This document shows, piece after piece, positions 19,606 to 27,903 of a DNA stretch of 64,000 bases (position 1 is its first letter; the number at the start of each line of letters is the position of its first letter). The notes beneath the pieces are model-generated. The model was not told the DNA's origin. It did not search any database and worked only from the letters and a program-made list of their open reading frames with translations. Location: NCBI GenBank assembly GCA_016720835.1, contig JADKJW010000017.1, positions 12,987-76,986 of the forward strand, written 5' to 3'. The position numbers were made by a program, and so were the translations under genes. This DNA comes from Ignavibacteria bacterium (GTDB lineage: Bacteria; Bacteroidota; Ignavibacteria; SZUA-365).

Positions 19606-21150
19606 ATGATTCCACACCTGCTGTCCGTTCTGATTTTCGCCCCCACCATTGCCGGCGTTCTGCTCCTGCTGCTGCGGAAAAACGAAACCGCGTTCAAGGG
19701 CGGCGCCATCGCCGTCACCGTCGCGATCTTCGCGCTCTCGCTGCCGCTGTACTTCGGCTACGATGCCGCCGACGCGCGCATGCAGTTCAACGAGCACATC
19801 GCGTGGATCCCCTCGCTGAACATCGGCTATCACGTGGGCATCGACGGCCTGTCCCTGCTGCTGGTGCTGCTGACCACCCTGCTCACGCCCATCGTGCTGA
19901 TTTCCTCCTGGAACTCGATCACGAAGCAGGTGCCGATGTTCGTGTTCCTCATGCTGCTGCTCGAGACCGGCATGCTGGGCGTGTTCTGTTCGCTGGACAC
20001 GTTCCTGTTCTACGTGTTCTGGGAAGTGATCCTGATCCCGATGTACTTCATCATCGGCATCTGGGGCGGGAAGAACCGCATCTACGCGGCTGTCAAGTTC
20101 TTCATCTTCACGATGGTCGGTTCGCTGCTCATGCTCATCGCCATCATCTGGCTGAGCTGGTATGCGTCCACGCTGCCCGGCGGCATCTTCACGACGGACT
20201 TCATTGCGCTGTCGCGCATCGCGCCCGCGATACCGATGCAGGCGCAGATGTGGCTGTTCGCGGCCTTCGCGCTGAGTTTCCTGATCAAGGTGCCGGCATT
20301 CCCGCTGCATACGTGGCTGCCCGACGCGCACGTGGAGGCGCCCACGGGCGGCTCGGTGATTCTGGCCGGCGTGCTGCTCAAGCTCGGGACCTACGGACTG
20401 ATCCGCTTCAACGTGCAGCTCTTCCCCGCCGCCGCGTTGCAGGCCGCGGGCTTCCTCGCCGCGATCGGCGTAATCGGCATCATCTACGGCGCGCTGGTGT
20501 CGATGGTGCAGAAGGACGTGAAGAAGCTGGTCGCGTACTCGTCCGTGAGCCACATGGGCTTCGTGCTGCTCGGCATTTTCGGTCTGACCGTGCAGGGCAT
20601 GCAGGGCGGCGTGATACAGATGATCAATCACGGCCTGTCGACGGGCGCGCTGTTCCTCATGGTCGGCATGATCTACGACCGGCGGCACACGCGTCTCATC
20701 GAGGATTTCGGCGGGCTTGCCAAAATCATCCCGGTCTTCTCCACGCTCTTCCTGATCGTCACGCTCTCGTCGATCGGACTTCCCGGTCTGAACGGCTTCG
20801 TCGGCGAGTTCCTGATCCTTCTCGGTTCCTTCAATTCCGCGGCCCTTGGCTCGCACTGGTACGTGGTGTTCGCCGCCACCGGGGTGGTCTTCGCGGCGGT
20901 GTACATGCTGTGGATGTTCCAGCGCGTGATCTTCGGCACCGTCCGCCACGAGGAGAACGCGACGCTGAAGGACCTGTCCGTCCGGGAAATCGGACTGCTC
21001 GTTCCGATTCTCCTGTTCATCTTCTGGATCGGCATCTATCCGTCCACGTTCCTGAGCAAGACCGAACCCACCGTCCGCCGCATCGTGCAGACGGTGGAGG
21101 CCGTGCAGCAGGGCCGATCCCTCACACCCGCCAATCCCGCGGGCAAGTAA
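19606..21150 (+). CDS. nuoM: NADH-quinone oxidoreductase subunit M
   Basis: 514 residues from the ATG at 19606, chosen because GGAGAG lies just upstream; an ATG at 19594 overlapping the nuoL stop is an alternative. Antiporter-like subunit with about 14 membrane helices. Diagnostic segments are YVFWEVILIPMYFIIGIWGG, KVPAFPLHTWLPDAHVEAPT, and KKLVAYSSVSHMGFVLLGIF. It pumps protons in the complex I membrane arm. Confidence 0.96.
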   Translation: MIPHLLSVLIFAPTIAGVLLLLLRKNETAFKGGAIAVTVAIFALSLPLYFGYDAADARMQFNEHIAWIPSLNIGYHVGIDGLSLLLVLLTTLLTPIVLISSWNSITKQVPMFVFLMLLLETGMLGVFCSLDTFLFYVFWEVILIPMYFIIGIWGGKNRIYAAVKFFIFTMVGSLLMLIAIIWLSWYASTLPGGIFTTDFIALSRIAPAIPMQAQMWLFAAFALSFLIKVPAFPLHTWLPDAHVEAPTGGSVILAGVLLKLGTYGLIRFNVQLFPAAALQAAGFLAAIGVIGIIYGALVSMVQKDVKKLVAYSSVSHMGFVLLGIFGLTVQGMQGGVIQMINHGLSTGALFLMVGMIYDRRHTRLIEDFGGLAKIIPVFSTLFLIVTLSSIGLPGLNGFVGEFLILLGSFNSAALGSHWYVVFAATGVVFAAVYMLWMFQRVIFGTVRHEENATLKDLSVREIGLLVPILLFIFWIGIYPSTFLSKTEPTVRRIVQTVEAVQQGRSLTPANPAGK

Positions 21151-21276
21151 GCGCCTGTTCATGCGACGCACCGTGCACTTGTTGCCACCCTTGCAGGAAC
21201 CGTCGCGTTCCTGTGCCTCACGCCGGCGGCGCTGTTCGCGTCGGGCGGCGAGGCGGCCACGGCGCCCTCGCCATGG

Positions 21277-22659
21277 ATGATCCTTCCGTTCATCGCGTTG
21301 CTCCTCGCCATCGCGTTGATGCCGTTCATCGCAAAGCACTGGTGGGAGAAATACTTCCCGCACGTGTCCGCCGCTCTCGGCGCGGTCACGGTGGTGTACT
21401 ACATCGCGATGCTGCACAATCCCGTGCGCATGCTGCATTCGGGCATCGAGTTCGTCAGTTTTCTCTGTCTCGTGGGGTCGCTGTTCGTGGTATCCGGCGG
21501 ACTGCACATCCGGCTCCGGGGCTATTCGACGCCGATGTCCAATCTGCTGCTGCTGCTGTTCGGCGCGGTGATCTCCAACTTCATCGGCACCACCGGCGCG
21601 TCCATGGTGCTGATCCGGCCGTTTCTCCGGAACAACAAGTATCGTCTGCATCCGTACCACGTCGTGTTCTTCATCTTCATCGTGAGCAACGTGGGCGGCG
21701 CCCTGTCCCCCATCGGTGATCCGCCGCTCTTCCTCGGGTACCTCAGGGGCGTGCCGTTTTTCTGGGTGGTCGAGCACCTCTGGCACATCTGGCTGCTCGC
21801 GATCTCGCTGATCCTCGGGGTGTTCTACGTCATCGACACCCGGTATTACCGGTTGGTTCCGAAGCATGTTCGCGATGAGAAGGAGCGAATGGGCGAGAAA
21901 CTGCGCTTCGACGGCCTGCACAATCTCGGCTTCCTGCTGATGATTCTCGTAGGAGTGTTCATCCAGAATCCGCCGTTTCTGCGCGAAGCGATCATGGTCA
22001 TCGCGGCGATTGGCTCCTACAAGACGACGAAGCGTAACATTCACGAGGCGAACGATTTCAATTTCGCGCCGATCAAGGAGGTGGGCTTCCTCTTCCTCGG
22101 CCTGTTTGCGACGATGGTCCCGGCGCTGGACTGGCTGGAATTGAACGCCACATCTCTCGGCATCACCTCTCCTGCGCATTTCTACTGGGGATCGGGCGTG
22201 CTGTCTTCCTTCCTCGACAATGCCCCGACGTACTTAAACTTCCTGAGCGCGTCCATCGGTCTCTTCGCGACGCCGGACCTGGTGGCTGCGGTGCAACGCA
22301 TCATCGCCGATGCCACGCATTCGAATCTCGGGCAGTATTCCGTGGAAATTCAGCAGACGTTCACGACCCTGTTCAAGTATCATGGCGACATGGTCGCCTC
22401 GGGCAACGTGCCGGTGGTCGACATCCAGGTGTCGTACCTGCTCGGCGTGCACAACATTTACATCATGGCGATCAGCATCGGTTCGGTGTTCTTCGGCGCG
22501 AACACCTACATTGGCAACGCGCCGAATTTCATGGTCAAGTCCATCGCGGAGCAGAGCGGCGCGCGCATGCCGTCGTTCTTCGGGTACATGTTCCGCTATT
22601 CGATTCCCGTGCTTCTTCCCGTGTTCACCCTCGTCTGGTTCCTGTTCTTCCGCGGATAG
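21277..22659 (+). CDS. nhaD: NhaD-type sodium/proton antiporter (ion transporter superfamily)
   Basis: 460 residues from the ATG at 21277, with about 12 membrane helices. Typical NhaD/ion-transporter features are NFIGTTGASMVLIRPFL, SNVGGALSPIGDPPLFLGYL, SSFLDNAPTYLNFL and ANTYIGNAPNFMVKSI. It exchanges Na+ for H+ across the inner membrane. The start is probably further upstream: the frame from 21163 encodes ALVATLAGTVAFLCLTPAA and then EAATAPSPWMILPF, a typical NhaD leader. The only ATG upstream (21161) is one base out of frame; one extra base near 21169-21173 would give a leader beginning MRRTRALV. The gene sits between nuoM and nuoN, which is unusual and suggests coupled ion handling. Confidence 0.85.
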   Translation: MILPFIALLLAIALMPFIAKHWWEKYFPHVSAALGAVTVVYYIAMLHNPVRMLHSGIEFVSFLCLVGSLFVVSGGLHIRLRGYSTPMSNLLLLLFGAVISNFIGTTGASMVLIRPFLRNNKYRLHPYHVVFFIFIVSNVGGALSPIGDPPLFLGYLRGVPFFWVVEHLWHIWLLAISLILGVFYVIDTRYYRLVPKHVRDEKERMGEKLRFDGLHNLGFLLMILVGVFIQNPPFLREAIMVIAAIGSYKTTKRNIHEANDFNFAPIKEVGFLFLGLFATMVPALDWLELNATSLGITSPAHFYWGSGVLSSFLDNAPTYLNFLSASIGLFATPDLVAAVQRIIADATHSNLGQYSVEIQQTFTTLFKYHGDMVASGNVPVVDIQVSYLLGVHNIYIMAISIGSVFFGANTYIGNAPNFMVKSIAEQSGARMPSFFGYMFRYSIPVLLPVFTLVWFLFFRG

Positions 22660-22716
22660 GCGCCCGGTTCGTCTCAGGTCATCGCACACTTTTCATTGGT
22701 ATTTCCGGTATTGCGT

Positions 22717-24141
22717 ATGCAACAGCTGCTTCAGGACACCCTCGCCACCGCCCCGCTCGGCGTCACCATACTGCTGAGCCTCGTCGTCATTCTGCTCCAC
22801 TCCTTCGTGAAGAATTCCGAGCGCGCGCAGGCCATGGTGTCCGTCGCGGGACTCGCGATCGCCGCTGCCGCGGCGTTCTGGACCTTCCCGATGCGCGGCA
22901 CGGCCTTTTCCGGCATGGTGATGACCGGCGGCTACGCGAGCGCGATGTCGGTGCTCTTCATCGCCGGCGCGGCATTGACGATCCTCCTCGCGCGCGACTA
23001 TCTCGGAAAGATCGGCGCGGACTTCGGCGAATTTCACATTCTCGTGCTGCTCGCCGTGACGGGCATGATGGCGTTCGCGTCCGGCCTCGACCTCATTGTG
23101 ACCTTCATCGGCCTCGAGGTCATGTCGGTGTGTCTCTACGTGCTCGCGGGAATGACGCGCGGCCGTCTCGAGGCGAACGAGGCGTCGCTCAAATACTTCC
23201 TGCTCGGCGCCTTCGCGACGGGTTTCTTCCTGTACGGCATCGCGCTGATCTACGGCGCGGCGGGCACGACGAATCTCGCCGCGATCGCGCAGTCCGCGTC
23301 GGCGCGCGCGCAGGACCCGCTGTTCCTCGCGGGGTGCGGTCTCCTGCTTGTGGGCTTCGCCTTCAAGGTCGGCGCGGTCCCCTTCCACATGTGGGTGCCG
23401 GACGTGTATGAAGGCGCCCCGTCCGTCGTGACCGGATTCATGTCGACGGCCGCCAAGGCCTCGGCCTTCGCCGCCTTCATGCTCGTGTTCATCGCGAAGT
23501 TCGACATCGCGCACGGCCGCATCAGTCTCGCGCTCGCGATGCTGTCCGTGGCATCGATGGTGCTCGGAAACGTGGTCGCGATTTCCCAGACGAGCATCAA
23601 GCGCATGCTCGCGTATTCGAGCATCGCGCACGCCGGATACATGCTCATCGGGCTCGCGGCCGGCACGCCCGCGGCGATCAGCGGCGTGCTGTTCTACCTG
23701 CTGTCCTACCTGTTCACAAACATCGGCGCGTTCGGCGTCGTGTCGATCATCGAGAACGAGAAGCAGGAGAATGTTTCCATCGAGAGTTTTGCGGGACTCG
23801 GAACGCGGCGCCCGCTCCTCGGCGCGCTGATGTCGCTCTTCCTGTTCTCCCTGGTCGGTCTGCCGCCGCTCTCGGGATTCTTCGGCAAGTATTACATTTT
23901 CTATGCCGCCATCGCGGAGGGGTACACGTGGCTCACGATCGTCGGCGTGCTCACGAGCATGATCTCGATCTACTACTACCTTCGCGTCGTCGTCGTGATG
24001 TACTTCCGCTCGGACACGGACGCCACCGCCGTGCCGGTCACCACGCTCGGCACCGCATCGCTGCTCCTGTCGGCGGCAGGCGTGCTGGTGTTCGGGTTCT
24101 TTCCCCGCTTGATCACGGACATCGCGGACACACTCTTCTGA
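22717..24141 (+). CDS. nuoN: NADH-quinone oxidoreductase subunit N
   Basis: 474 residues from the ATG at 22717. About 14 membrane helices with the antiporter-like core: FIGLEVMSVCLYVLAG, LGAFATGFFLYGIALIYG, FKVGAVPFHMWVPDVYEGAP and KRMLAYSSIAHAGYMLIGL. It is the last complex I gene in this run, separated from nuoM by the NhaD-type antiporter gene. Seven bases separate it from the next gene, so the operon continues. Confidence 0.96.
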   Translation: MQQLLQDTLATAPLGVTILLSLVVILLHSFVKNSERAQAMVSVAGLAIAAAAAFWTFPMRGTAFSGMVMTGGYASAMSVLFIAGAALTILLARDYLGKIGADFGEFHILVLLAVTGMMAFASGLDLIVTFIGLEVMSVCLYVLAGMTRGRLEANEASLKYFLLGAFATGFFLYGIALIYGAAGTTNLAAIAQSASARAQDPLFLAGCGLLLVGFAFKVGAVPFHMWVPDVYEGAPSVVTGFMSTAAKASAFAAFMLVFIAKFDIAHGRISLALAMLSVASMVLGNVVAISQTSIKRMLAYSSIAHAGYMLIGLAAGTPAAISGVLFYLLSYLFTNIGAFGVVSIIENEKQENVSIESFAGLGTRRPLLGALMSLFLFSLVGLPPLSGFFGKYYIFYAAIAEGYTWLTIVGVLTSMISIYYYLRVVVVMYFRSDTDATAVPVTTLGTASLLLSAAGVLVFGFFPRLITDIADTLF

Positions 24142-24148
24142 GGTTCCC

Positions 24149-25726
24149 ATGAAACCCGTCTTCACGTCTGCGGAGATGCGCGCATGCGACGCCGAAGCGA
24201 CCGCGAAGTATGGCGTCCCGTCTCTGATGCTGATGGAGAATGCCGCGCGCGGCGCGGCGGATGTTCTCGCGGCCTCCTTCAATCTCATGCCCGGCATGCA
24301 CGCCCGCCTGTTCTGCGGGAAGGGCAACAACGGCGGCGACGGTTTCGCGCTCGCCCGCCATCTGCTGAACCGCGGTCTCGTCGTGACCGTGTATGTGGCG
24401 TGCTCCGAGGGCGAGATCGCCGGAGACGCGCTGATCAACCTCCGCGTGCTGCAGCGCACCCTCTCTGATGCTCCGCAGCTGGACGTGCGCTTTCTCGACA
24501 GCTCCGACGGTTCCGGCCTCGCGACGCGGGCGGATTTCATCGTCGACGCCCTGCTCGGCACGGGGCTCACCGCGCCCGTTTCCGGCAGCATGGCCAGCCT
24601 TGTGCGCAAGATCAACGATTCCGGTGTCCCCGTCGCGTCGATCGACATCCCCACGGGAATCCACGCCGACACGGGAGAGATTCTCGGCGAAGCGGTGAAC
24701 GCGGAGCTGACCATCACGATGGGCGGGCTCAAACGCGGTCTGCTTTTCTTCCCCGGTCGCGAGTACGCGGGAGCTGTGCACGTCGTGGATATCGGCATGC
24801 CACGGCAGGGCTTCTACGAGCGCGCGGCGTCCGCGCATTTCATCGAAGATGCGGATGTCGCGCAACTGCTCCCGGTGCGCGCCGTCGACGCGCACAAGTA
24901 CGACGCGGGCGCAGTGGGACTGATCGCCGGTTCGGCGGGCTACACGGGTGCGGCCGCGATGGCCGCTGAAGCCGCACAGCGCAGCGGCGCGGGCCTCGTC
25001 ATCCTCGGCATTCCGCGCAGCCTGAACTCCGTCATGGAGGCGAAGCTGACGGAGGTGATGACGCGCCCGCTCGGCGACACCGGCGAGGGCGTCTTCAGCG
25101 TCGGCGCGTTCGAAGGAGCGGCGACATTGATCAACGGCACGCAGGCAGGCATCCTCGGTCCGGGTGTCTCGCGGCATCCGGAAGCCCTGGAACTCGTGCG
25201 CGCTCTCATCAAGACCTCCCGCGTTCCCCTCGTGGTGGACGCGGACGGGCTCGCCGCACTCGTCGGTCATCTCGATCTCCTGCGCGCCTGCACCGCTCCC
25301 ATCATCCTGACGCCGCACATGGGCGAGTTCGCCCGCCTCTGCGGCATCAGCGCCGACGACATCGAGCGCAATCGCCTGGAAGCGGCCCGCGCCTTTGCGA
25401 AGCAGACGAACACCATTCTCGTGCTCAAGGGTTCGCCGACCGTGACCGCGACACCGGACGGCCGCGCCTTCATCACGGTCACCGGCAATCCCGGAATGGC
25501 CACCGCCGGATCCGGCGACGTGCTCACGGGCGTGATCGCGAGCCTCATTGCGCAAGGGTTGACGCCCGAAACCGCCGCGTGGACCGGCGCGCATGTGCAC
25601 GGCCGCGCGGGCGACCTTGCGGTCCGCGACACCGGCACCCTCGGGCTCATCGCCACCGACATCCTGCGAGCCATTGCGACGACCATGCGCGACCTCGCTT
25701 CGCCCGTCGCCCCTGCCGAAGGATGA
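24149..25726 (+). CDS. nnr: Bifunctional NAD(P)H-hydrate epimerase / ADP-dependent dehydratase
   Basis: 525 residues, the usual fused form. The N-terminal YjeF epimerase domain (about 1-215) shows MLMENAARGAADVL and CGKGNNGGDGFALARHLL. The C-terminal ribokinase-like dehydratase (about 225-525) shows ILTPHMGEFARLCG and the ATP-site NPGMATAGSGDVLTGVI. It repairs NADHX and NADPHX, damaged cofactors formed spontaneously or by dehydrogenases. Its place directly behind NADH-dehydrogenase genes fits that role. The TGA overlaps the ATG of the next gene (ATGA). Confidence 0.95.
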   Translation: MKPVFTSAEMRACDAEATAKYGVPSLMLMENAARGAADVLAASFNLMPGMHARLFCGKGNNGGDGFALARHLLNRGLVVTVYVACSEGEIAGDALINLRVLQRTLSDAPQLDVRFLDSSDGSGLATRADFIVDALLGTGLTAPVSGSMASLVRKINDSGVPVASIDIPTGIHADTGEILGEAVNAELTITMGGLKRGLLFFPGREYAGAVHVVDIGMPRQGFYERAASAHFIEDADVAQLLPVRAVDAHKYDAGAVGLIAGSAGYTGAAAMAAEAAQRSGAGLVILGIPRSLNSVMEAKLTEVMTRPLGDTGEGVFSVGAFEGAATLINGTQAGILGPGVSRHPEALELVRALIKTSRVPLVVDADGLAALVGHLDLLRACTAPIILTPHMGEFARLCGISADDIERNRLEAARAFAKQTNTILVLKGSPTVTATPDGRAFITVTGNPGMATAGSGDVLTGVIASLIAQGLTPETAAWTGAHVHGRAGDLAVRDTGTLGLIATDILRAIATTMRDLASPVAPAEG

Positions 25727-26703
25727 CACTGTTCGGCCAGCGCATCTGGCGGGTCCTCGCCGCGGCCGCATGGACCGTGTTCATCCTCGTTCTGTTGATG
25801 CTGCCGGGGAATTCCGTCCCGTCACTTCCCGAATGGACCTTGGAGTTCTCGCCGGATAAAATCGTCCACGGTGTGCTGTTTTTCGTGCACGCCGTGCTGC
25901 TGTACGGGGCGATGGTCACGTCGCCCGTCTTCGCGTCCCGCGCCTCCCGAATACGCGTCGCCGCGTGCGTCGCGAGCCTGGCGTTCGGAGGCGCGACGGA
26001 ACTGCTGCAGCTGCTTGCGGTATCGCGATCCGCCTCCGCGGTCGATTTTCTCGCGGACGGCATTGGCGCATGCCTGGCATTGTGCGTGCTCATCGTCCGC
26101 GCACCACGCCCGCGTGATCCGAACGGGCTGAAACGCGAAACCCGGGAACGATACGTTCTCCGGGTTTCGCGCAGAAGCGCTTGCATGCGGGGCTTAGAAC
26201 AGCCCGCTCAATTTCAGCGCGAGCATGATGAGCATGACGCCGATGACGGCGAGCAGGAACATCAGGCCGCCGGGCTTCTCTCCGTGTGTCTGAGGTGCAT
26301 CGGACATGGCACTCCTCCGAGGACAGGGGTGATCGAATCCGTGTGTGCCATTCGCATGTCACACGACAGAAGGAGGAGCGCGCGGAGAACGATGCTCGAG
26401 GTCCGGAGGAATTGTTGCGGAGAAACGGATCGCACAGTGCGGAATGGGCACTGCCGGCGCTCTCGGGGGCGCCAGCACAACATGCGCGAGCCGCGGTATG
26501 CGCCGCGCCTGCGTCTGCGCATAGACGGAGACCGAGCGCCTGCGGCTTTCGCTGTCCGAGTTCTGACCTGGTCCCTGCGATGGCTGTGTAACGATCGAGC
26601 ATTCCGTCGACCACTGCGGCGCGTCGCGCAACAGCGCGAACGGCGCGGACAGCAGTCCGCACAGGCAGATGGTAATGATGGAGACGCGGCGAAGCATGGC
26701 TGA
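25723..26703 (+). CDS. VanZ-like membrane protein with doubtful C-terminal extension
   Basis: ATG at 25723 overlaps the nnr stop (ATGA), so it belongs to the nuo operon tail. Residues 1-125 match a VanZ-like module: four membrane helices, DKIVHGVLFFVHAVLLYG and the GATELLQLLAVSRSASAVDFLADGIG segment with its conserved Glu, Gln and Asp-Asn-like residues. VanZ domains are usually about 120-130 residues, but the frame stays open to 26703. The last 200 residues are polar, run through a terminator-like stem at 26135-26170 and lie antisense to a small minus-strand gene, so they are probably not real. The intended stop may be the TGA at about 26129, one frame away. Confidence 0.6.
   Translation: MTLFGQRIWRVLAAAAWTVFILVLLMLPGNSVPSLPEWTLEFSPDKIVHGVLFFVHAVLLYGAMVTSPVFASRASRIRVAACVASLAFGGATELLQLLAVSRSASAVDFLADGIGACLALCVLIVRAPRPRDPNGLKRETRERYVLRVSRRSACMRGLEQPAQFQREHDEHDADDGEQEHQAAGLLSVCLRCIGHGTPPRTGVIESVCAIRMSHDRRRSARRTMLEVRRNCCGETDRTVRNGHCRRSRGRQHNMREPRYAPRLRLRIDGDRAPAAFAVRVLTWSLRWLCNDRAFRRPLRRVAQQRERRGQQSAQADGNDGDAAKHG
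26135..26170. terminator. Terminator-like inverted repeat between convergent genes
   Basis: GCGAAACCCGG-GAACG / CGTTC-TCCGGGTTTCGC around an ATA loop, a stem of about 16 bp with one bulge. It has no clear T run, but it sits between the VanZ-like gene and the minus-strand small gene. Confidence 0.55.
26194..26307 (-). CDS. 37-residue single-span membrane protein
   Basis: ATG at 26307 preceded by a strong GGAGGAG at ideal spacing; stop TAA at 26194-26196. The product has a short polar N-terminus (SDAPQTHGEKPGG) and one membrane helix (LMFLLAVIGVMLIMLALKL), ending SGLF. Its size and shape resemble small accessory subunits of membrane complexes or other small membrane proteins, but I cannot assign a family. 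It lies downstream of ychF and a possible secreted small protein on the same strand. Confidence 0.6.
   Translation of the reverse strand: MSDAPQTHGEKPGGLMFLLAVIGVMLIMLALKLSGLF
26359..26697 (-). CDS. Possible small secreted protein
   Basis: 112 residues from an ATG at 26697. The N-terminus looks like a signal peptide (LRRVSIITICLCGLLSAPFALL). The rest is polar and Pro/Arg-rich with no recognisable domain (for example VVLAPPRAPAVPIPH). The ribosome site is weak. It sits between ychF and the 37-residue membrane protein on the same strand. The C-terminal composition could equally be noise from a non-coding spacer. Confidence 0.35.
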   Translation of the reverse strand: MLRRVSIITICLCGLLSAPFALLRDAPQWSTECSIVTQPSQGPGQNSDSESRRRSVSVYAQTQARRIPRLAHVVLAPPRAPAVPIPHCAIRFSATIPPDLEHRSPRAPPSVV

Positions 26704-26783
26704 AAGATCTCGAAGTGACGAGCAAAACGCAAGGCGGTTCGCGGGGATTGCCGCCAGCGGGGAATCCGCGGGTGTCGGCCTGA

Positions 26784-27866
26784 CTATCCGTGGCGAATGG
26801 TGAGCATGTCGCCATCCTTGACGATGTACTCCTTTCCTTCCAGTCGCCAATGGCCCTTCTCCTTGCAGACGGCGATCGATCCGTCCGCCATGAAGTGGTC
26901 GTAGTGGACGACTTCGGCGCGAATGAAGCGGTTCATCAAGTCGGTATGGATCGTTCCGGCAGCCTCTTGCGCGTTCGTGCCCTTGCGAATGGTCCACGCC
27001 CGGCATTCGTCCTCGCCGTACGTGAGAAAGGAGATCAGTCCAAGCATGCGATAGGCCGCGCCGATGATGCGCACGAGGGCGGACTCCTTCAGTCCGTAAT
27101 CGGCCATGAACACCTCGGCATCCTCGTCGGCGAGCTGCGACATCTCCATCTCGATTTTTCCGAAGAACGCGTCCACCGCGATGCCCGCCTTCGCGAAGGT
27201 TGTCGCGAGCGCATCCACGATGCGGTCCTTGTCGCCGATCTGGTCCTCGGCCATGTTGACCGCGACGAGGAGTGGCTTCTCGGTGAGGAACTGGTAGCCC
27301 CGGATCGCCCGCTTCTCGTGGACATCGAGTTCGAGGGTGCGAAGCGGGAGTTCCTTCTCGAGATGGGCGAAGCCTTTCTCCAGCACATGCAATTCCAGTT
27401 TGAGCTTCTCGTCCTGCATCTTCTGCAACTGCTTGCGGAGCTTCTCGAGACGGGTCTCGATCATCGCGAGATCCGCGAGCAGGAACTCCGTCTCCAGGAT
27501 GTGGATATCGCGCTCGGGATCGACACTGCCTTCGGGATGCGGGTACAGTTCGTCGTCGAAGGAACGCACCACGTGGATGAGCGCGTCGTTGGTCTTCACG
27601 TTCGTCATGAACACGCCGGTGAATTGCGTGGAATCGCGGTCGCCCTTCTTCAGGCCGATGACGTCGACGAATTCCGTGGAGGTGTACACCTTTTTCTTCG
27701 GCTGAAACACGCCCGCCAGCCCGTCCACTCTGGCGTCGGGCACTTTCACGGTGGCGATGTTCGCCTGCTGGCGATGGGCGGCCGCGTCATCGAGGTGCGT
27801 GTGAGAGAGGGTCTGAAACAGCGTGCTCTTGCCGCTGGATGGCAGACCCACGAGTCCTATTTGCAT
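26784..27866 (-). CDS. ychF: YchF/Obg-family ATPase
   Basis: 360 residues, full length. P-loop GLPSSGKST at residues 6-14, and the altered specificity motif NMAE (in LLVAVNMAEDQIG) in place of NKxD, which in YchF favours ATP over GTP. A coiled-coil hairpin lies around residues 130-190 (LADLAMIETRLEKLRKQLQ). The C-terminal TGS domain ends with the conserved VKDGDMLTIRHG. This ribosome-associated protein is linked to translation and stress responses. No operon partner is obvious. Confidence 0.95.
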   Translation of the reverse strand: MQIGLVGLPSSGKSTLFQTLSHTHLDDAAAHRQQANIATVKVPDARVDGLAGVFQPKKKVYTSTEFVDVIGLKKGDRDSTQFTGVFMTNVKTNDALIHVVRSFDDELYPHPEGSVDPERDIHILETEFLLADLAMIETRLEKLRKQLQKMQDEKLKLELHVLEKGFAHLEKELPLRTLELDVHEKRAIRGYQFLTEKPLLVAVNMAEDQIGDKDRIVDALATTFAKAGIAVDAFFGKIEMEMSQLADEDAEVFMADYGLKESALVRIIGAAYRMLGLISFLTYGEDECRAWTIRKGTNAQEAAGTIHTDLMNRFIRAEVVHYDHFMADGSIAVCKEKGHWRLEGKEYIVKDGDMLTIRHG

Positions 27867-27903
27867 GCGGATGGTCCTGTGATGGATGAAAGAGTGCCGC
27901 GCA

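Noticed and set aside
17165..19615. Very long antisense open frames opposite nuoL, nuoM and other genes (for example 816 and 862 codons)
   Set aside because: Their translations are His/Arg/Asp-rich with no domains. They mirror GC-rich coding DNA on the other strand, where real membrane proteins are clear.
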